DNA from: an uncultured Coriobacteriaceae bacterium
GTDB taxonomy: Bacteria; Actinomycetota; Coriobacteriia; Coriobacteriales; Atopobiaceae
Assembly (NCBI GenBank): GCA_902786015.1
Contig: CADAAU010000003.1
Coordinates: 1 to 64,000 of the forward strand
DNA length: 64,000 nt
Direction: 5' to 3'
Every line of letters starts with the position of its first letter. The stretch's first letter is position 1. The position numbers were made by a program, and so were the translations under genes. The notes beneath the pieces were generated by a model. That model ran no database searches and had not been told where the DNA came from. It was given only the letters and a program-made list of their open reading frames with translations. This document shows positions 7,315-17,100 of this stretch, in pieces.

Positions 7315-7889
7315 ACCCAATCGCCTCCAAGTTCTTGCGAATCTGCTCTTGCAGGCGGTTGCTCTCCTCAAAACACTTGGCCAACTCTCCGGTCAGGCGG
7401 GCCATCTTCTCCTCGAAGGGTTCGCCATCGTCTTCCTCGTCCTTTATGCCCATGTGACCACCCTCGGCCAGGTGGTGAATCATGTGCTGCATCCAGGCAA
7501 AGTTCGCATTTTCAGCGGGCAAAGTCCTTAGGCAGGATGTTCTTGAGCTTATCGTTCTCGGCTTCGATGAGGCGCATCGCATTGTCGATGGCCTTGCCGA
7601 CCTCAGGCGTATGGGCGACGCCTGCAATCACGCTCCATCTTGCTTGGGGCGGCACGAAGAAGATGTTCTTGTACGTGTACTCGTCGCGGTCTTCCTCGAA
7701 CCCCTCGCCCTCGTCGACCAGCTCCTGGTAGCGCTGCTCGAACTTGTCGGAGATGTACTTGAGGAAGATAAGCCCCAGCACCACGTTTTTGTACTCCGAC
7801 GCATCCATGTTGCCGCGCAGCTTGTCAGCAGCGGACCATATCTGCTGCTCGAAGCCAATCTCTGCGGTGTTGTCTGTCTTCTTGCGTTG
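7304..7889 (-). pseudogene. hsdM: Type I restriction methyltransferase subunit, internally deleted
   Basis: The N-terminal helical domain is clear (QRKKTDNTAEIGFEQQIW, MDASEYKNVVLGLIFLKYISDKFE, to ILPKDFAR). It is followed, in a shifted frame, by a short piece from the middle (NFAWMQHMIHHLAEGG) and by the extreme C-terminus (EEKMARLTGELAKCFEESNRLQEQI to GYGM). The catalytic AdoMet and NPPY regions are gone, so two deletions and a frameshift have removed roughly two thirds of a normal 500-residue HsdM. No hsdR is present in the window. Confidence 0.82.
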
Positions 7890-7950
7890 AGCAGTTCGAA
7901 CTCCTACACAACGTCTAGATGCCAGCTCTTACGCTGCTTCATTTTTTCTA

Positions 7951-8052
7951 GAAATCCCAAATGGTTCAGTGCAATTTCGAACAGCTATGTCTACCTGCAA
8001 TTACGCAAAAATCCGCTCAATTGCTGTGTGCTGGCGGGGAGTTTTGTGCATG
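7951..8052 (+). repeat. Element B copy 1, leader of the surface protein
   Basis: A ~102-bp element from AAATCCCAAATGG to GGCGGGGAGTTTTGTGCA, including CTACCTGCAATTACGCAAAA and CAATTGCTGTG. It recurs at 49335-49439 and on the minus strand at 58789-58897. It ends 50 bp before the start codon of the surface protein. The ends are imperfect inverted repeats of one another, clearest in the other two copies. Confidence 0.75.
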
Positions 8053-8102
8053 TTTGCTTCCCTACGGTAAGCGAACCTGTCCATCTTTCGAAGGAGGTTC
8101 GT

Positions 8103-11100
8103 ATGACACATTCTGCACGATTGTCCTTCAACCGTCGCCTTGACGGTCTGAAGGAGGGAGGAGCGGGGGAACTCACGCAAAACTCGGCAACCCACGACGG
8201 GGCTCACTCGGTTGGGAACGGCACGCCACATGTCGGACGACTTGTCGCCTCGAAGTCGCCAGGGACATTCGATCTGTTTTCGATCAGACTGCTTCGCCAC
8301 GCCCTCAGCGTGCTTGCACTTGGAGCGTTGACGGTATTGCTGACGTCACTTGGTGTTGGCCAACCGCCAAAGCAGGCTCTTGCGGCACAAACGGTTCGAT
8401 TCGAGAACGGAGGGACGGCCCAGCAAAACGATGACGGGACCCTTACGGGCACCTGTTATTTGAGGGCAATTTGGGCTGGCCTAGCCACGACGTATTCTTT
8501 GACCATGCCCGACGGACAGATCATTCCAGCCCACTGCATCGACTTTGGACTCGTAGATCCTGCCGACGACAATTATGACTTCACCGCCTATCCAGTTGGC
8601 GATGGCTCCTACAACGTTCACACTCATTCCGACCGTGCGGGCTTCTATCAGACTCCCACCATGCCTCGCGTACCGGCAGGTGGCGCCGCCATACAGCGGG
8701 TCAATTCCGACCAACCATGGAGGGCAAACATCGTACGAGGAGGCTTTGCGCGTATCAAAAAGGTATCCTCAGACGATGCCATAACCAACGCTCTGGGAAC
8801 CTATGCGCTGCGCGACGCACGATTCAGCATTTGGCGTGACGAGGCGTGCACGATAAGTGCCAGCGATGCCATTCTCACAACGCAGGACGATGGAATGACA
8901 CCGCCTGCAGAGTTGGAAGCCGGTACCTATTGGGCACGCGAGGATTCTGCGCCTGCTGGATTCGTCAAGAACGATGCCCTCGTGAGCTTTTCGGTAAATC
9001 CGGGAGAGACGACCGTCACCGAATTCGTCGACCGAGCCCTCTATGTCGAGGCTCCTGTCTTGGCAAGAAAGGTAACTTCTGCCTCTGATGATGCCGGCAC
9101 TCCCCCGATTGCGAACGCCGAATTCACCGTAACGTACTTCGACGGCTACCATGACGTCAACTCGCTTCCCTCGTCGCCTACACGCACCTGGATACTCAAG
9201 AGCGATGCGAACGGAAATGTTACCCTCAACGACAACACAAAGGTTTCCGGTGACGCGTTCTACACCAACGTCAGCAACGTACCCGTCCTCCCATTGGGAA
9301 CCATCGCCATACAGGAGACCAAGGCGCCCGAAGGCTTCTTTTTGGAAGGACAGACGCCAGACTCTGCGTCGAACTACAACGCTCCTTGCCATGTATACAC
9401 CATCACGGGTTCGGGTGGCTTTGATGCACCACTCATTGCCAACCAGATGAGAAGGGCCGGCATATCGATCCAAAAGCACGACTCTGCAACAGGTACCACC
9501 CCACAAGGCGACGCAACACTTGCAGGCATGCGTTTCCAAGTGGTCAACGCCAACCAAACACCCGTTATGGTAAACGGCGTATCTTATGGTCCCGGAGCCG
9601 TCATTGGCAACGAGCTCGTTACCAACGAGCAAGGCCAGGCATCGACGGCATCGGATTACCTTCCCTTAGGCACCTATGAGATTCGGGAGTCCTCATCGGG
9701 AGAGTCCTACGTTTGCACGGCACCTCCACAGCGCGTGGAACTCGATACGCAAGACACCAACACCATCGTGCGCATTAGCAAGCCTTTTGCCAACGAGGTC
9801 GTTCGAGGGGGCGTGCGCGTGGCCAAGCACGATCGTGAGCTTAAGCGCGCAGAACCACAAGGCGATGCATCTCTTGAATCCACGACGTTTACCATTACCC
9901 TCGACTCAAACAACCCGGTTGTCGTCAACGGAAAGACGTATTCACGGGGCCAATCGGTCATGACCATCTCAACAAACGAGCTCGGTATAGCACAAGCAGG
10001 TGCAAATGCCCTTCCCTTTGGCACCTACACCGTACGCGAATCCTCGGCGCCGATCGGCTATCACCCGAACACTTCTTATTCCCAATCCTTCTCGATACGG
10101 TCTAACGGAGAAATAGTCGACTTGACGAATCAGGCCTGTGACGACCAAGTCATCCGTGGCGGAGTTCAAATCGGAAAGATCGACCGGGATCTTGACGCTG
10201 CCCATGCGCAAGGCGACGCAGGACTTGCAGGAGCCGTATTCTCTATCTACCTTGCAAGCTCGCACCCCGTTGTTGTCGACGGAACGGAGTATGCTACCGG
10301 AGCTGAGGTCAAGGCTATTCGTACCAACGATGGCGGCATTGCCGCAACGGGCACCCATGACCTTCCGTATGGAACCTACCGCATTCGAGAGACCGTCGCA
10401 CCACAGGGATACCTCCTCAACGATTCGTTTGAGCGCGAGTTCAAGATTCGATCCGATGGCACAGTGGAGCAGCTCGGCAGCCGTGCGTGTGTCGACTCAG
10501 TCATCCGCGGCAGCCTTGCAGTCGGCAAGGTTTCCCGTGAAACATCGCTTCATGTGGGACAGGGCGAAGCAAGCCTCAAGGGAGCGCAGCTCTCCGTGTC
10601 ACTCGATAGCGAGCAACCTGTAGTCGTTCAGGGAAACACGTATCAAAGAGGCGATGTAGTCTGTACGCTCACCACCGACGAAAACGGATATGCATGCACC
10701 GACGATCGGCTCCTCCCTTATGGCACCTACGTCATCCGCGAGGTAGAGCCTCCTGCAGGCTTCCTTCCCAACGAAGACTGGTCACAAACCGCTTCCATAC
10801 GCGAAGATGGCGTAACGGTCGACCTGAGCGGTGAACCCACCTCGGTTGACGATCAGGTGATGCGCGGTGGCTTTAGCTTCAACAAGGTCGACGAGAGCAC
10901 GATGGAACGACTGGGCAACACCGCGTTTAGAATAACGAGCACGACTACCGGTGAATCACACATCGCGGTTACCGACGAGAACGGGTTCTTTGACACCGAA
11001 TCAAATCCCCATAGCAAGTCAACAAACGCGAACGATGGGGCGGTCTCGGACTCTGGCATCGTGTCGGAAGGTTCTCTCGACGCAAATGCAGGCATCTGGT

Positions 11101-13727
11101 TTAGCGGAGGCCCATCCTTCAAAACGGTTCCAGAGGACACCATGGGTGCCTTGCCCTACGACGTATACGAGGTCAGCGAACTGCGCTCGTCCGCCAACAA
11201 AGATCGCGAGCTAGTTTCCTTTGTCATTCGCACCCATAGCCACGAATACTTTGTAAACATGGGCACCGTAGATGACAGGCCAATTACCACAGCTGAGCCA
11301 ACCATATCGACCACGCTCACCTTTGATGGCACACAACACATCGCGCCAGTGAGCGAACATGTAACCCTTACCGACGAAGTACGTTATGAGGGACTTGTAC
11401 CCAAGCAAACATATGAGCTCATAGGTGAGCTCATGGACAAGGACACGGGCGAGATGCTGCGCACACCTCAGGGAGAGGCTGTGACCGCTACCACCACCTT
11501 TACTCCTCGCACGACTTCGGGCACGGTCAAGCTGAGCTTTGAGTTCGACTCTCGCGATGCCGCAGGCAAGACTACGGTTGCGTTTGAGTACCTCAAGTTG
11601 GACGGCACCCCCGTCACAGATCACACCGACCTCGAGGACACCGAGCAAACCGTACGGTTCCCCTCGGTACACACGACACTCGACGACGGAGAGGGCAATC
11701 ACGAGGTATCTGTCGCCGAGGAGCAAGTATCACTCATCGACACCGTAAGATACGAAAACCTCGAACCTGGACTGACGTATGAACTCGCCGGCACGATGAT
11801 GGACAAACGTACGGGCGACAAGCTCACGGACTATGACGGTCGTCAGATAACTGCATACACGACCTTTGTGCCTGAGGATGAGTCGGGAACCGTGGAGGTC
11901 CCCTTCCAGATCAGCAGCACGCTCCTTAAAGGCAAAACCGTCGTGGCGTTTGAGCAACTCAAACGAGCGGGTATCGTTCTTGCTTCTCATGAGGACTTTG
12001 CCGATGAGGGCCAGACCGTTTCCGCACCATCGATTTGCACCGAACTCACTGGCGAGACGGAAGAACATTGCGTTCCATCGTCCGACACGATCGACCTTGT
12101 AGACACCATCACCTATACCAACCTCATCCCGGGCGCCACCTATGAGGTACGCGGAACCATACACGACAAGACAACCGGAGAGGCGCTGCGAACTCCGGAA
12201 GGCGCTCTCATCGAGGCCGCCACGACATTCTTGGCGGAAGCCCAACAAGGGGTTGCTGTCGTCAACTTCACCCTAGATGGCGCAGCGGTTACCGGCAAGT
12301 CACTCGTTGCCTTCGAGACGCTGCGCCGCGACGGTCGTGACCTTGCCGTGCACGCAGACATCGACGACGAGGCCCAGACGGTCTACGTACCGAGCATTCG
12401 CACGACACTCTGTGGCAACGGCGATGCTCACGAGGTGCTGGCTGCGGAATCCATCCAACTTGTCGACACCGTTACCTACGAAGGTCTTGAGCCACACACA
12501 TCGTATCGCATGCGAGGACGACTCGTTGACGTTCAAACCGGAGAGACGCTGCATGACAAGAACAATGCCGAAATCATTGTGGAGGAACCTTTTGAGGCGG
12601 AAACTTCTTCGGGGCAGATTGCCCTCCGCTTTACGATCGATGCACGTGATCTTGCTGGCAAGACCGTCGTCTGCTTTGAGCAGCTTATCACTGGGACGGA
12701 AGACTTCGAGCGCATCGTCGCACGTCACGAAGACCCGCGCGACGCCAACCAAACAGTAACCTTCCCCAAAATTGCGACTTCGGCTTCTGATGCCGAGGAT
12801 GGAGATGGCTTTGTTCTCGGAACCGGCATCGCGCGTATCCGCGATGAGGTGGAATACCACAATCTCCGACCAGGAATTGAATACACCATGAACGGGACAC
12901 TCTACGACAAACAGACAAACGCTGCGATTTCCGATAAGGACGGACACGTTGTATCGGCGCAAACGAAGTTCGTGCCGGAGCGCGAGGACGGATCCGTTGT
13001 TCTTGAGTTTGTGTTTGACGCCTCTCACACATCCTCTACCTCTGCCGTGGTATTTGAGTCTTGCCTCAGAAACGATGTTGAGGTTGCCGTACACGCAAAC
13101 ATAAACGACGAGTCACAGACGGTTCGAATCGCACGCATCAAGACCGAGGCCACAGAAAAGAATTCAGGGAAACATGAGGCGGATGCGAGCGGCAGGGTCG
13201 AACTCGTCGATGAGGTCAGCTTTGAGGGACTTCTTCCTGGCATAGAGTATGAGCTTATTGGCACGCTCTACAACAAGCAGACTGGTAAGCAGCTTGAGGC
13301 GCCTTCTGGCACCGTTACGGCACGCCTGTCGTTTACGCCCCAAGAGGAATCGGGCACCGTGAAGCTGCCCTTTGCCTTTGACGCACAACAGCTCGACAAC
13401 ACCACCGTCGTCGTGTTCGAGAGACTCATGCTTGGCGGCAAACTTGCCGCGAGCCATGAGGATCTGGCCGACGAGGCACAAAGCGTGGCCCTCCGCAAGC
13501 AATCGAAGGATTCCTCCAACAAGGAGTCTTCCAACAAGGAACCGTCCAACAAGGAGTCCACGAAGACGAGCAGAGACACCACCAAAGCAAGCGGAACATC
13601 AGCAGCGACGGAGAAAAAGGACAACAAGTCGAGTACCCCACATACGGGTGACGCACTCGCCTTCCCCTTCACTCTTGTCGGCATCGGTTCGCTTGTACTC
13701 ATAGCTGGCAAACGCTGGCGAATGTAG
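8103..13727 (+). CDS. Giant LPXTG-like cell-wall protein with SpaA and VaFE repeats
   Basis: A 1,874-residue surface protein, probably an adhesin or pilus-like stalk. It has an unusually long 60-residue n-region, a hydrophobic segment at about 61-83 and a likely signal cleavage after ALAA (95). Next come a domain with the HCIDFG motif, about seven SpaA/Cna-B-like domains (each opening RGG..K.D and ending YxIRE), and six ~120-residue VaFE repeats (TYEL.G..MDK.TG, F.....GKTVVAFE) from about 1070 to 1795. A Ser/Lys/Asn-rich spacer leads to the sorting signal TPHTGD, a hydrophobic segment and the tail KRWRM. TPHTG replaces LPXTG. The start at 8103 has a GAAGGAGG site; longer frames run through the hsdM remnant. 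The class B sortase at 4603 could anchor it. Confidence 0.9.
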   Translation: MTHSARLSFNRRLDGLKEGGAGELTQNSATHDGAHSVGNGTPHVGRLVASKSPGTFDLFSIRLLRHALSVLALGALTVLLTSLGVGQPPKQALAAQTVRFENGGTAQQNDDGTLTGTCYLRAIWAGLATTYSLTMPDGQIIPAHCIDFGLVDPADDNYDFTAYPVGDGSYNVHTHSDRAGFYQTPTMPRVPAGGAAIQRVNSDQPWRANIVRGGFARIKKVSSDDAITNALGTYALRDARFSIWRDEACTISASDAILTTQDDGMTPPAELEAGTYWAREDSAPAGFVKNDALVSFSVNPGETTVTEFVDRALYVEAPVLARKVTSASDDAGTPPIANAEFTVTYFDGYHDVNSLPSSPTRTWILKSDANGNVTLNDNTKVSGDAFYTNVSNVPVLPLGTIAIQETKAPEGFFLEGQTPDSASNYNAPCHVYTITGSGGFDAPLIANQMRRAGISIQKHDSATGTTPQGDATLAGMRFQVVNANQTPVMVNGVSYGPGAVIGNELVTNEQGQASTASDYLPLGTYEIRESSSGESYVCTAPPQRVELDTQDTNTIVRISKPFANEVVRGGVRVAKHDRELKRAEPQGDASLESTTFTITLDSNNPVVVNGKTYSRGQSVMTISTNELGIAQAGANALPFGTYTVRESSAPIGYHPNTSYSQSFSIRSNGEIVDLTNQACDDQVIRGGVQIGKIDRDLDAAHAQGDAGLAGAVFSIYLASSHPVVVDGTEYATGAEVKAIRTNDGGIAATGTHDLPYGTYRIRETVAPQGYLLNDSFEREFKIRSDGTVEQLGSRACVDSVIRGSLAVGKVSRETSLHVGQGEASLKGAQLSVSLDSEQPVVVQGNTYQRGDVVCTLTTDENGYACTDDRLLPYGTYVIREVEPPAGFLPNEDWSQTASIREDGVTVDLSGEPTSVDDQVMRGGFSFNKVDESTMERLGNTAFRITSTTTGESHIAVTDENGFFDTESNPHSKSTNANDGAVSDSGIVSEGSLDANAGIWFSGGPSFKTVPEDTMGALPYDVYEVSELRSSANKDRELVSFVIRTHSHEYFVNMGTVDDRPITTAEPTISTTLTFDGTQHIAPVSEHVTLTDEVRYEGLVPKQTYELIGELMDKDTGEMLRTPQGEAVTATTTFTPRTTSGTVKLSFEFDSRDAAGKTTVAFEYLKLDGTPVTDHTDLEDTEQTVRFPSVHTTLDDGEGNHEVSVAEEQVSLIDTVRYENLEPGLTYELAGTMMDKRTGDKLTDYDGRQITAYTTFVPEDESGTVEVPFQISSTLLKGKTVVAFEQLKRAGIVLASHEDFADEGQTVSAPSICTELTGETEEHCVPSSDTIDLVDTITYTNLIPGATYEVRGTIHDKTTGEALRTPEGALIEAATTFLAEAQQGVAVVNFTLDGAAVTGKSLVAFETLRRDGRDLAVHADIDDEAQTVYVPSIRTTLCGNGDAHEVLAAESIQLVDTVTYEGLEPHTSYRMRGRLVDVQTGETLHDKNNAEIIVEEPFEAETSSGQIALRFTIDARDLAGKTVVCFEQLITGTEDFERIVARHEDPRDANQTVTFPKIATSASDAEDGDGFVLGTGIARIRDEVEYHNLRPGIEYTMNGTLYDKQTNAAISDKDGHVVSAQTKFVPEREDGSVVLEFVFDASHTSSTSAVVFESCLRNDVEVAVHANINDESQTVRIARIKTEATEKNSGKHEADASGRVELVDEVSFEGLLPGIEYELIGTLYNKQTGKQLEAPSGTVTARLSFTPQEESGTVKLPFAFDAQQLDNTTVVVFERLMLGGKLAASHEDLADEAQSVALRKQSKDSSNKESSNKEPSNKESTKTSRDTTKASGTSAATEKKDNKSSTPHTGDALAFPFTLVGIGSLVLIAGKRWRM

Positions 13728-13745
13728 CGTCCTGCGATTGCCAGT

Positions 13746-13795
13746 GGCCCCGTACGAGGTTTGGAAGGATCCAACCCATCGTGCGGGGCCTTCCT
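13746..13795 (+). terminator. Terminator of the surface-protein gene
   Basis: Twelve-bp stem GGCCCCGTACGA / TCGTGCGGGGCC (one G-T pair) followed by TTCCTTTG. Confidence 0.75.
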
Positions 13796-13875
13796 TTGTG
13801 CTGTGATGTGGATGTCATACGGCCGATACGGGGTATAGTAGTCTCGTAAACGCAATTCGAATCGAGGTACTGCTG

Positions 13876-14100
13876 TTGGCACATCGAACGGGCAAAAAAC
13901 GTATGACGCTCTCTGAGCATCTCTCACTTCGCAAACAAGCAAGCGAAGCGCTAAAAGCTCAGGAAGAAGGTCGTTTACGCAGTCTCAAAACGCTCCAGGC
14001 CTTGGACGCAGAGGTGATGTGCACATGTCCCGCATGCTTGCGGTTTAGAGCCAGCAACATGACCAGCATGCACTCAGTCTTCACTAGGCATTTATCTTGA
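13876..14100 (+). CDS. Small protein of unknown function with a CxCxxC motif
   Basis: A possible 74-residue protein starting at TTG, with GAGGT about 9 bases upstream and a TATAGT box near 13836. It is rich in Lys, Arg and Leu in the first half, probably helical, and carries CTCPAC near residues 49-54, which could bind metal or form a disulphide. No family is recognised. It may equally be a chance frame; its own promoter-like sequence and the following inverted repeat at 14104 are the main support. Confidence 0.4.
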   Translation: MAHRTGKKRMTLSEHLSLRKQASEALKAQEEGRLRSLKTLQALDAEVMCTCPACLRFRASNMTSMHSVFTRHLS

Positions 14101-14103
14101 AAG

Positions 14104-14127
14104 AACGGAGGAGCCGAAACTCCTCCG
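14104..14127. terminator. Inverted repeat between convergent genes
   Basis: ACGGAGGAG / CTCCTCCGT around a 6-nt loop, placed between the small plus-strand frame and the end of the minus-strand M28 gene. It could act in both directions, though T runs are poor on both sides (CTTTCAAG on the minus strand). Confidence 0.5.
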
Positions 14128-14167
14128 TCACTTCCTAAGAAATCTTCGATTCGTTACTGGTATAGCA

Positions 14168-17100
14168 TTAAGAACGCCTGATGACTTCCGTTATGATGCG
14201 AACGACGTCGTATACCTGCTTCGGGCTGACGTTTTCGGGCACGTCATCGACCGTATGCGAAAGAGCCGGCAAGTCGCTGTCGTCAAGACCAACAATGGTT
14301 GCCGACCGCACGCGAGCCTTCATCGCTGTAGCGGCATCCGTTTCCGTCCAGTCACACATGGCGGTATCGACCTTTATATGCAGGTCGCGAGCCACATCGC
14401 CGATGAGTCGTACCAACCTGCGATCAGCGCGACGATGAGTCGCCAAGCCCTCTCGGACGTAGACAGACAGAGTACCCGCACCCACACACTCAAGATTGAT
14501 GAGAAACGCGCCACGAATGTCACGCCGATGCGCGTCCAGGAATGCCTTCATTCCCCCATGTTCTGCCTCGGATGCCCCCGTCGCTACGAACCACACGTCG
14601 TGCTCGTCAAGGAACTCATCACCCATATCGAGCATGGCATCCTTGAGGTCATCCTCAGCCGATTCATACGGATCGTCTCTCAGATCATCGCGCAGAGTGG
14701 CACCGCCCTTCCACGAGCTCGCCTGCGCCGAATCATCATCTCCCCAGAATCCGACCCGTCCACCCGTACGCTGTGCCTCCTCCCGTGTGGCAGGTACATC
14801 CTCCGTGTACTCGTACTCATCCGCCAGAGGGTCTACGGTAGCACCCGAGGGATCAGGCAAGTCATAGAGCGCCGCTCGGCGGGCAATGTTATAGGACGGC
14901 CTCGTCGGTTGATAGGTTGACGTACCCCACGTGGGGTCGTCGATTGCCGCCGGGCGCGCCCTCTGAGATTCGCGTGGTATGTCGCCATCAAGAAGATCGT
15001 AGTTATCCGTAATGGTGTTGATGCCCGAGTCATCACGCTCTGGTATATCGTCATCCTCTTCGCGATCGAAGTGAAGCATGTTGGGGTCGGGTGGCCTTAC
15101 CGGAGCGGGGGCGACGGTTGGCGCTGGAAGCTCAACGGCTTCCTCCTCGTCCACATATTCGTCGTCCATTAGTACGTCGTCTTGTGTGGACGCTTGATCA
15201 TCGTACTCGTCGTATTCGTCGTACTCTTCATAGTCATCCGCATAGTCTGCAACGGGCGAATCCTCCTCGATGGAAGAGTCTTGATCGCTTTCGTCAACGC
15301 CTCCCTCTTCGAACTCGTCATCGTCGTAGTATTCGCCGTCGTACTCCTCGTCGTACTCCTCCTCTTCGAGGTAATACTCGTCAGAGTCTTCGTCAGGTTC
15401 TTCTTCATGACTGTCCTCATTCCGCTTCCCGCGGAACAACCCTAGTATGCGCTGACCGAGAGATGGTCCCTTTTTCGCAGGCTCATTCTCTTCTAGTTCT
15501 TCCTCAGATTCCTCTTCGTAGTATTCCTCTTCGTCATACTCGTCTTCATAAAGCCCGTCGTCGTAGTATTCTTCGTCGGAATAATCGTCCGACTCGTCCT
15601 CAACGTCATCGCCATCAAGATACTCTACGTCTATATCATCGGAATCGACGCCATCTTCGAAGTCGTGGGCGTCCTCTTCGTAGATCTCCGTCTCGTCGGA
15701 CTGGTCGTCGAAGTCCTCCTCCTCTTCTTCGTAATCCACTTCTTCCGGTTCTGGATCAGCCTTGCGACGAAGCAGTCGCCCAAACAGCGGGCGCCTCTTG
15801 GGCGGATTCGGATCTATCTCGTCCTCTTCTTCGAATTCTTCGTCATCTGATAACTCTATTGGTTCAAAGGAGGAGCTTGGATACAAATCGTCATCGTCGT
15901 CGCCATACTCGAAGTCGGACTCAAAGTCCTCTTCCGCTTCGGCATCGTGCGCAAGATCGGCTACGGCGTCCGGATCTTCCTCTTGTTCGTCGTACTCTTC
16001 CCAAGCGCCTTCTTCATCTTCTGGCTCTTGGTCATCGTCGTACTCTTCATCCTCGTCTACGTCCGCGCCCGGATCGTCATAATCGAATTCGTCCTCGGAG
16101 TCATCTTCTTCGTCAGATGGCTCTTCCTCGTCTTCGCTATAGTCCTCATCCTCATCGTAGTCATCTTCGAGCTCGTCATCGTATTCGTCTACATATTCCT
16201 CTTCGTCTTGCTCGTCGATGTCTTCGGAATCGTAGTCATCTTCTTCATCCTCAAACGACTCTTCTTCGACGTCCTCTTCTTCGTACTCGTCGTCTTCGTC
16301 GATCCAGTCATCCGACTCACCCTCGTCTTTGGAGCCAAATCGAGACCTGAGCTTATCGATTCGCTCGGAGAACCAAGCTCCGATGGATGACCCTATGGGC
16401 GTTCCGTCTTGGTTGTCCTCGAATTCTTCGTCCTCTTCGTCGTACTCGTCATCATATTCTTCATCGTACTCGTCGAACTCGTCGTAGTCATCGCTCAGCT
16501 CTTCGTCGTCGGATTCGTCATCGGATAGACGCACGACCCTGCGCTCGGGCTTGGGTGCCTCGTCTTGGTCGGACACATCTTCATCATCCGACTCGACATC
16601 CTCATATTCGTCCTCGTACTCGTCGTCATACTCGTCAGCGTAATCCTCGTCGTAGTCATCGTCGTACTCTTCGTCGCTCTCATCTTCGTAGTCGGAGTCG
16701 TACGAGTCCTCGTCATAGTCATCGTAGTCCTCATAGTCATCGTATTGCTCGTCGGCTTCGAGTTCCGCGACGTCGGATGCTTCGTCGTAGGGATTCAAGG
16801 CAACTTCAATCTGTTCATCCTCAGCGACGACACGCGGCTGCTCATACGTTATTTCGCATGAGACGGGAAGAATGCCAAGCGACCGTAGAACCTCTTCGCC
16901 ATGACGCACTCCCTTGACTTCTTCGGTAACCTGCTCGCTCTTTCGAGTCGGTTCGACCTCGGGCGTCTCTTGCAGGCGCACCTCACGGTGCGGACGAGGA
17001 CGAGACCGAGCCGCATCGGTGGCTCGGTCTTCCGCTGGGGCTATTTTGTCTACCAATGTGAGCATTGCTGCAATCGAAGACTTGTTATTGTTTGCGCCCA

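Noticed and set aside
7482..8102. Upstream extension of the surface-protein frame
   Set aside because: It reads through the hsdM remnant and element B; the ATG at 8103 has a strong ribosome site and a signal-peptide-like region downstream.
10529..10544. parS-like GGTTTCCCGTGAAACA
   Set aside because: Two mismatches to parS and inside the repetitive surface-protein gene; probably chance.
15091..16350. Long Arg/His-rich plus-strand frame of 419 codons, and several similar ones to 17836
   Set aside because: They mirror the acidic repeat of the M28-like gene. Repetitive triplets leave antisense frames open without coding.
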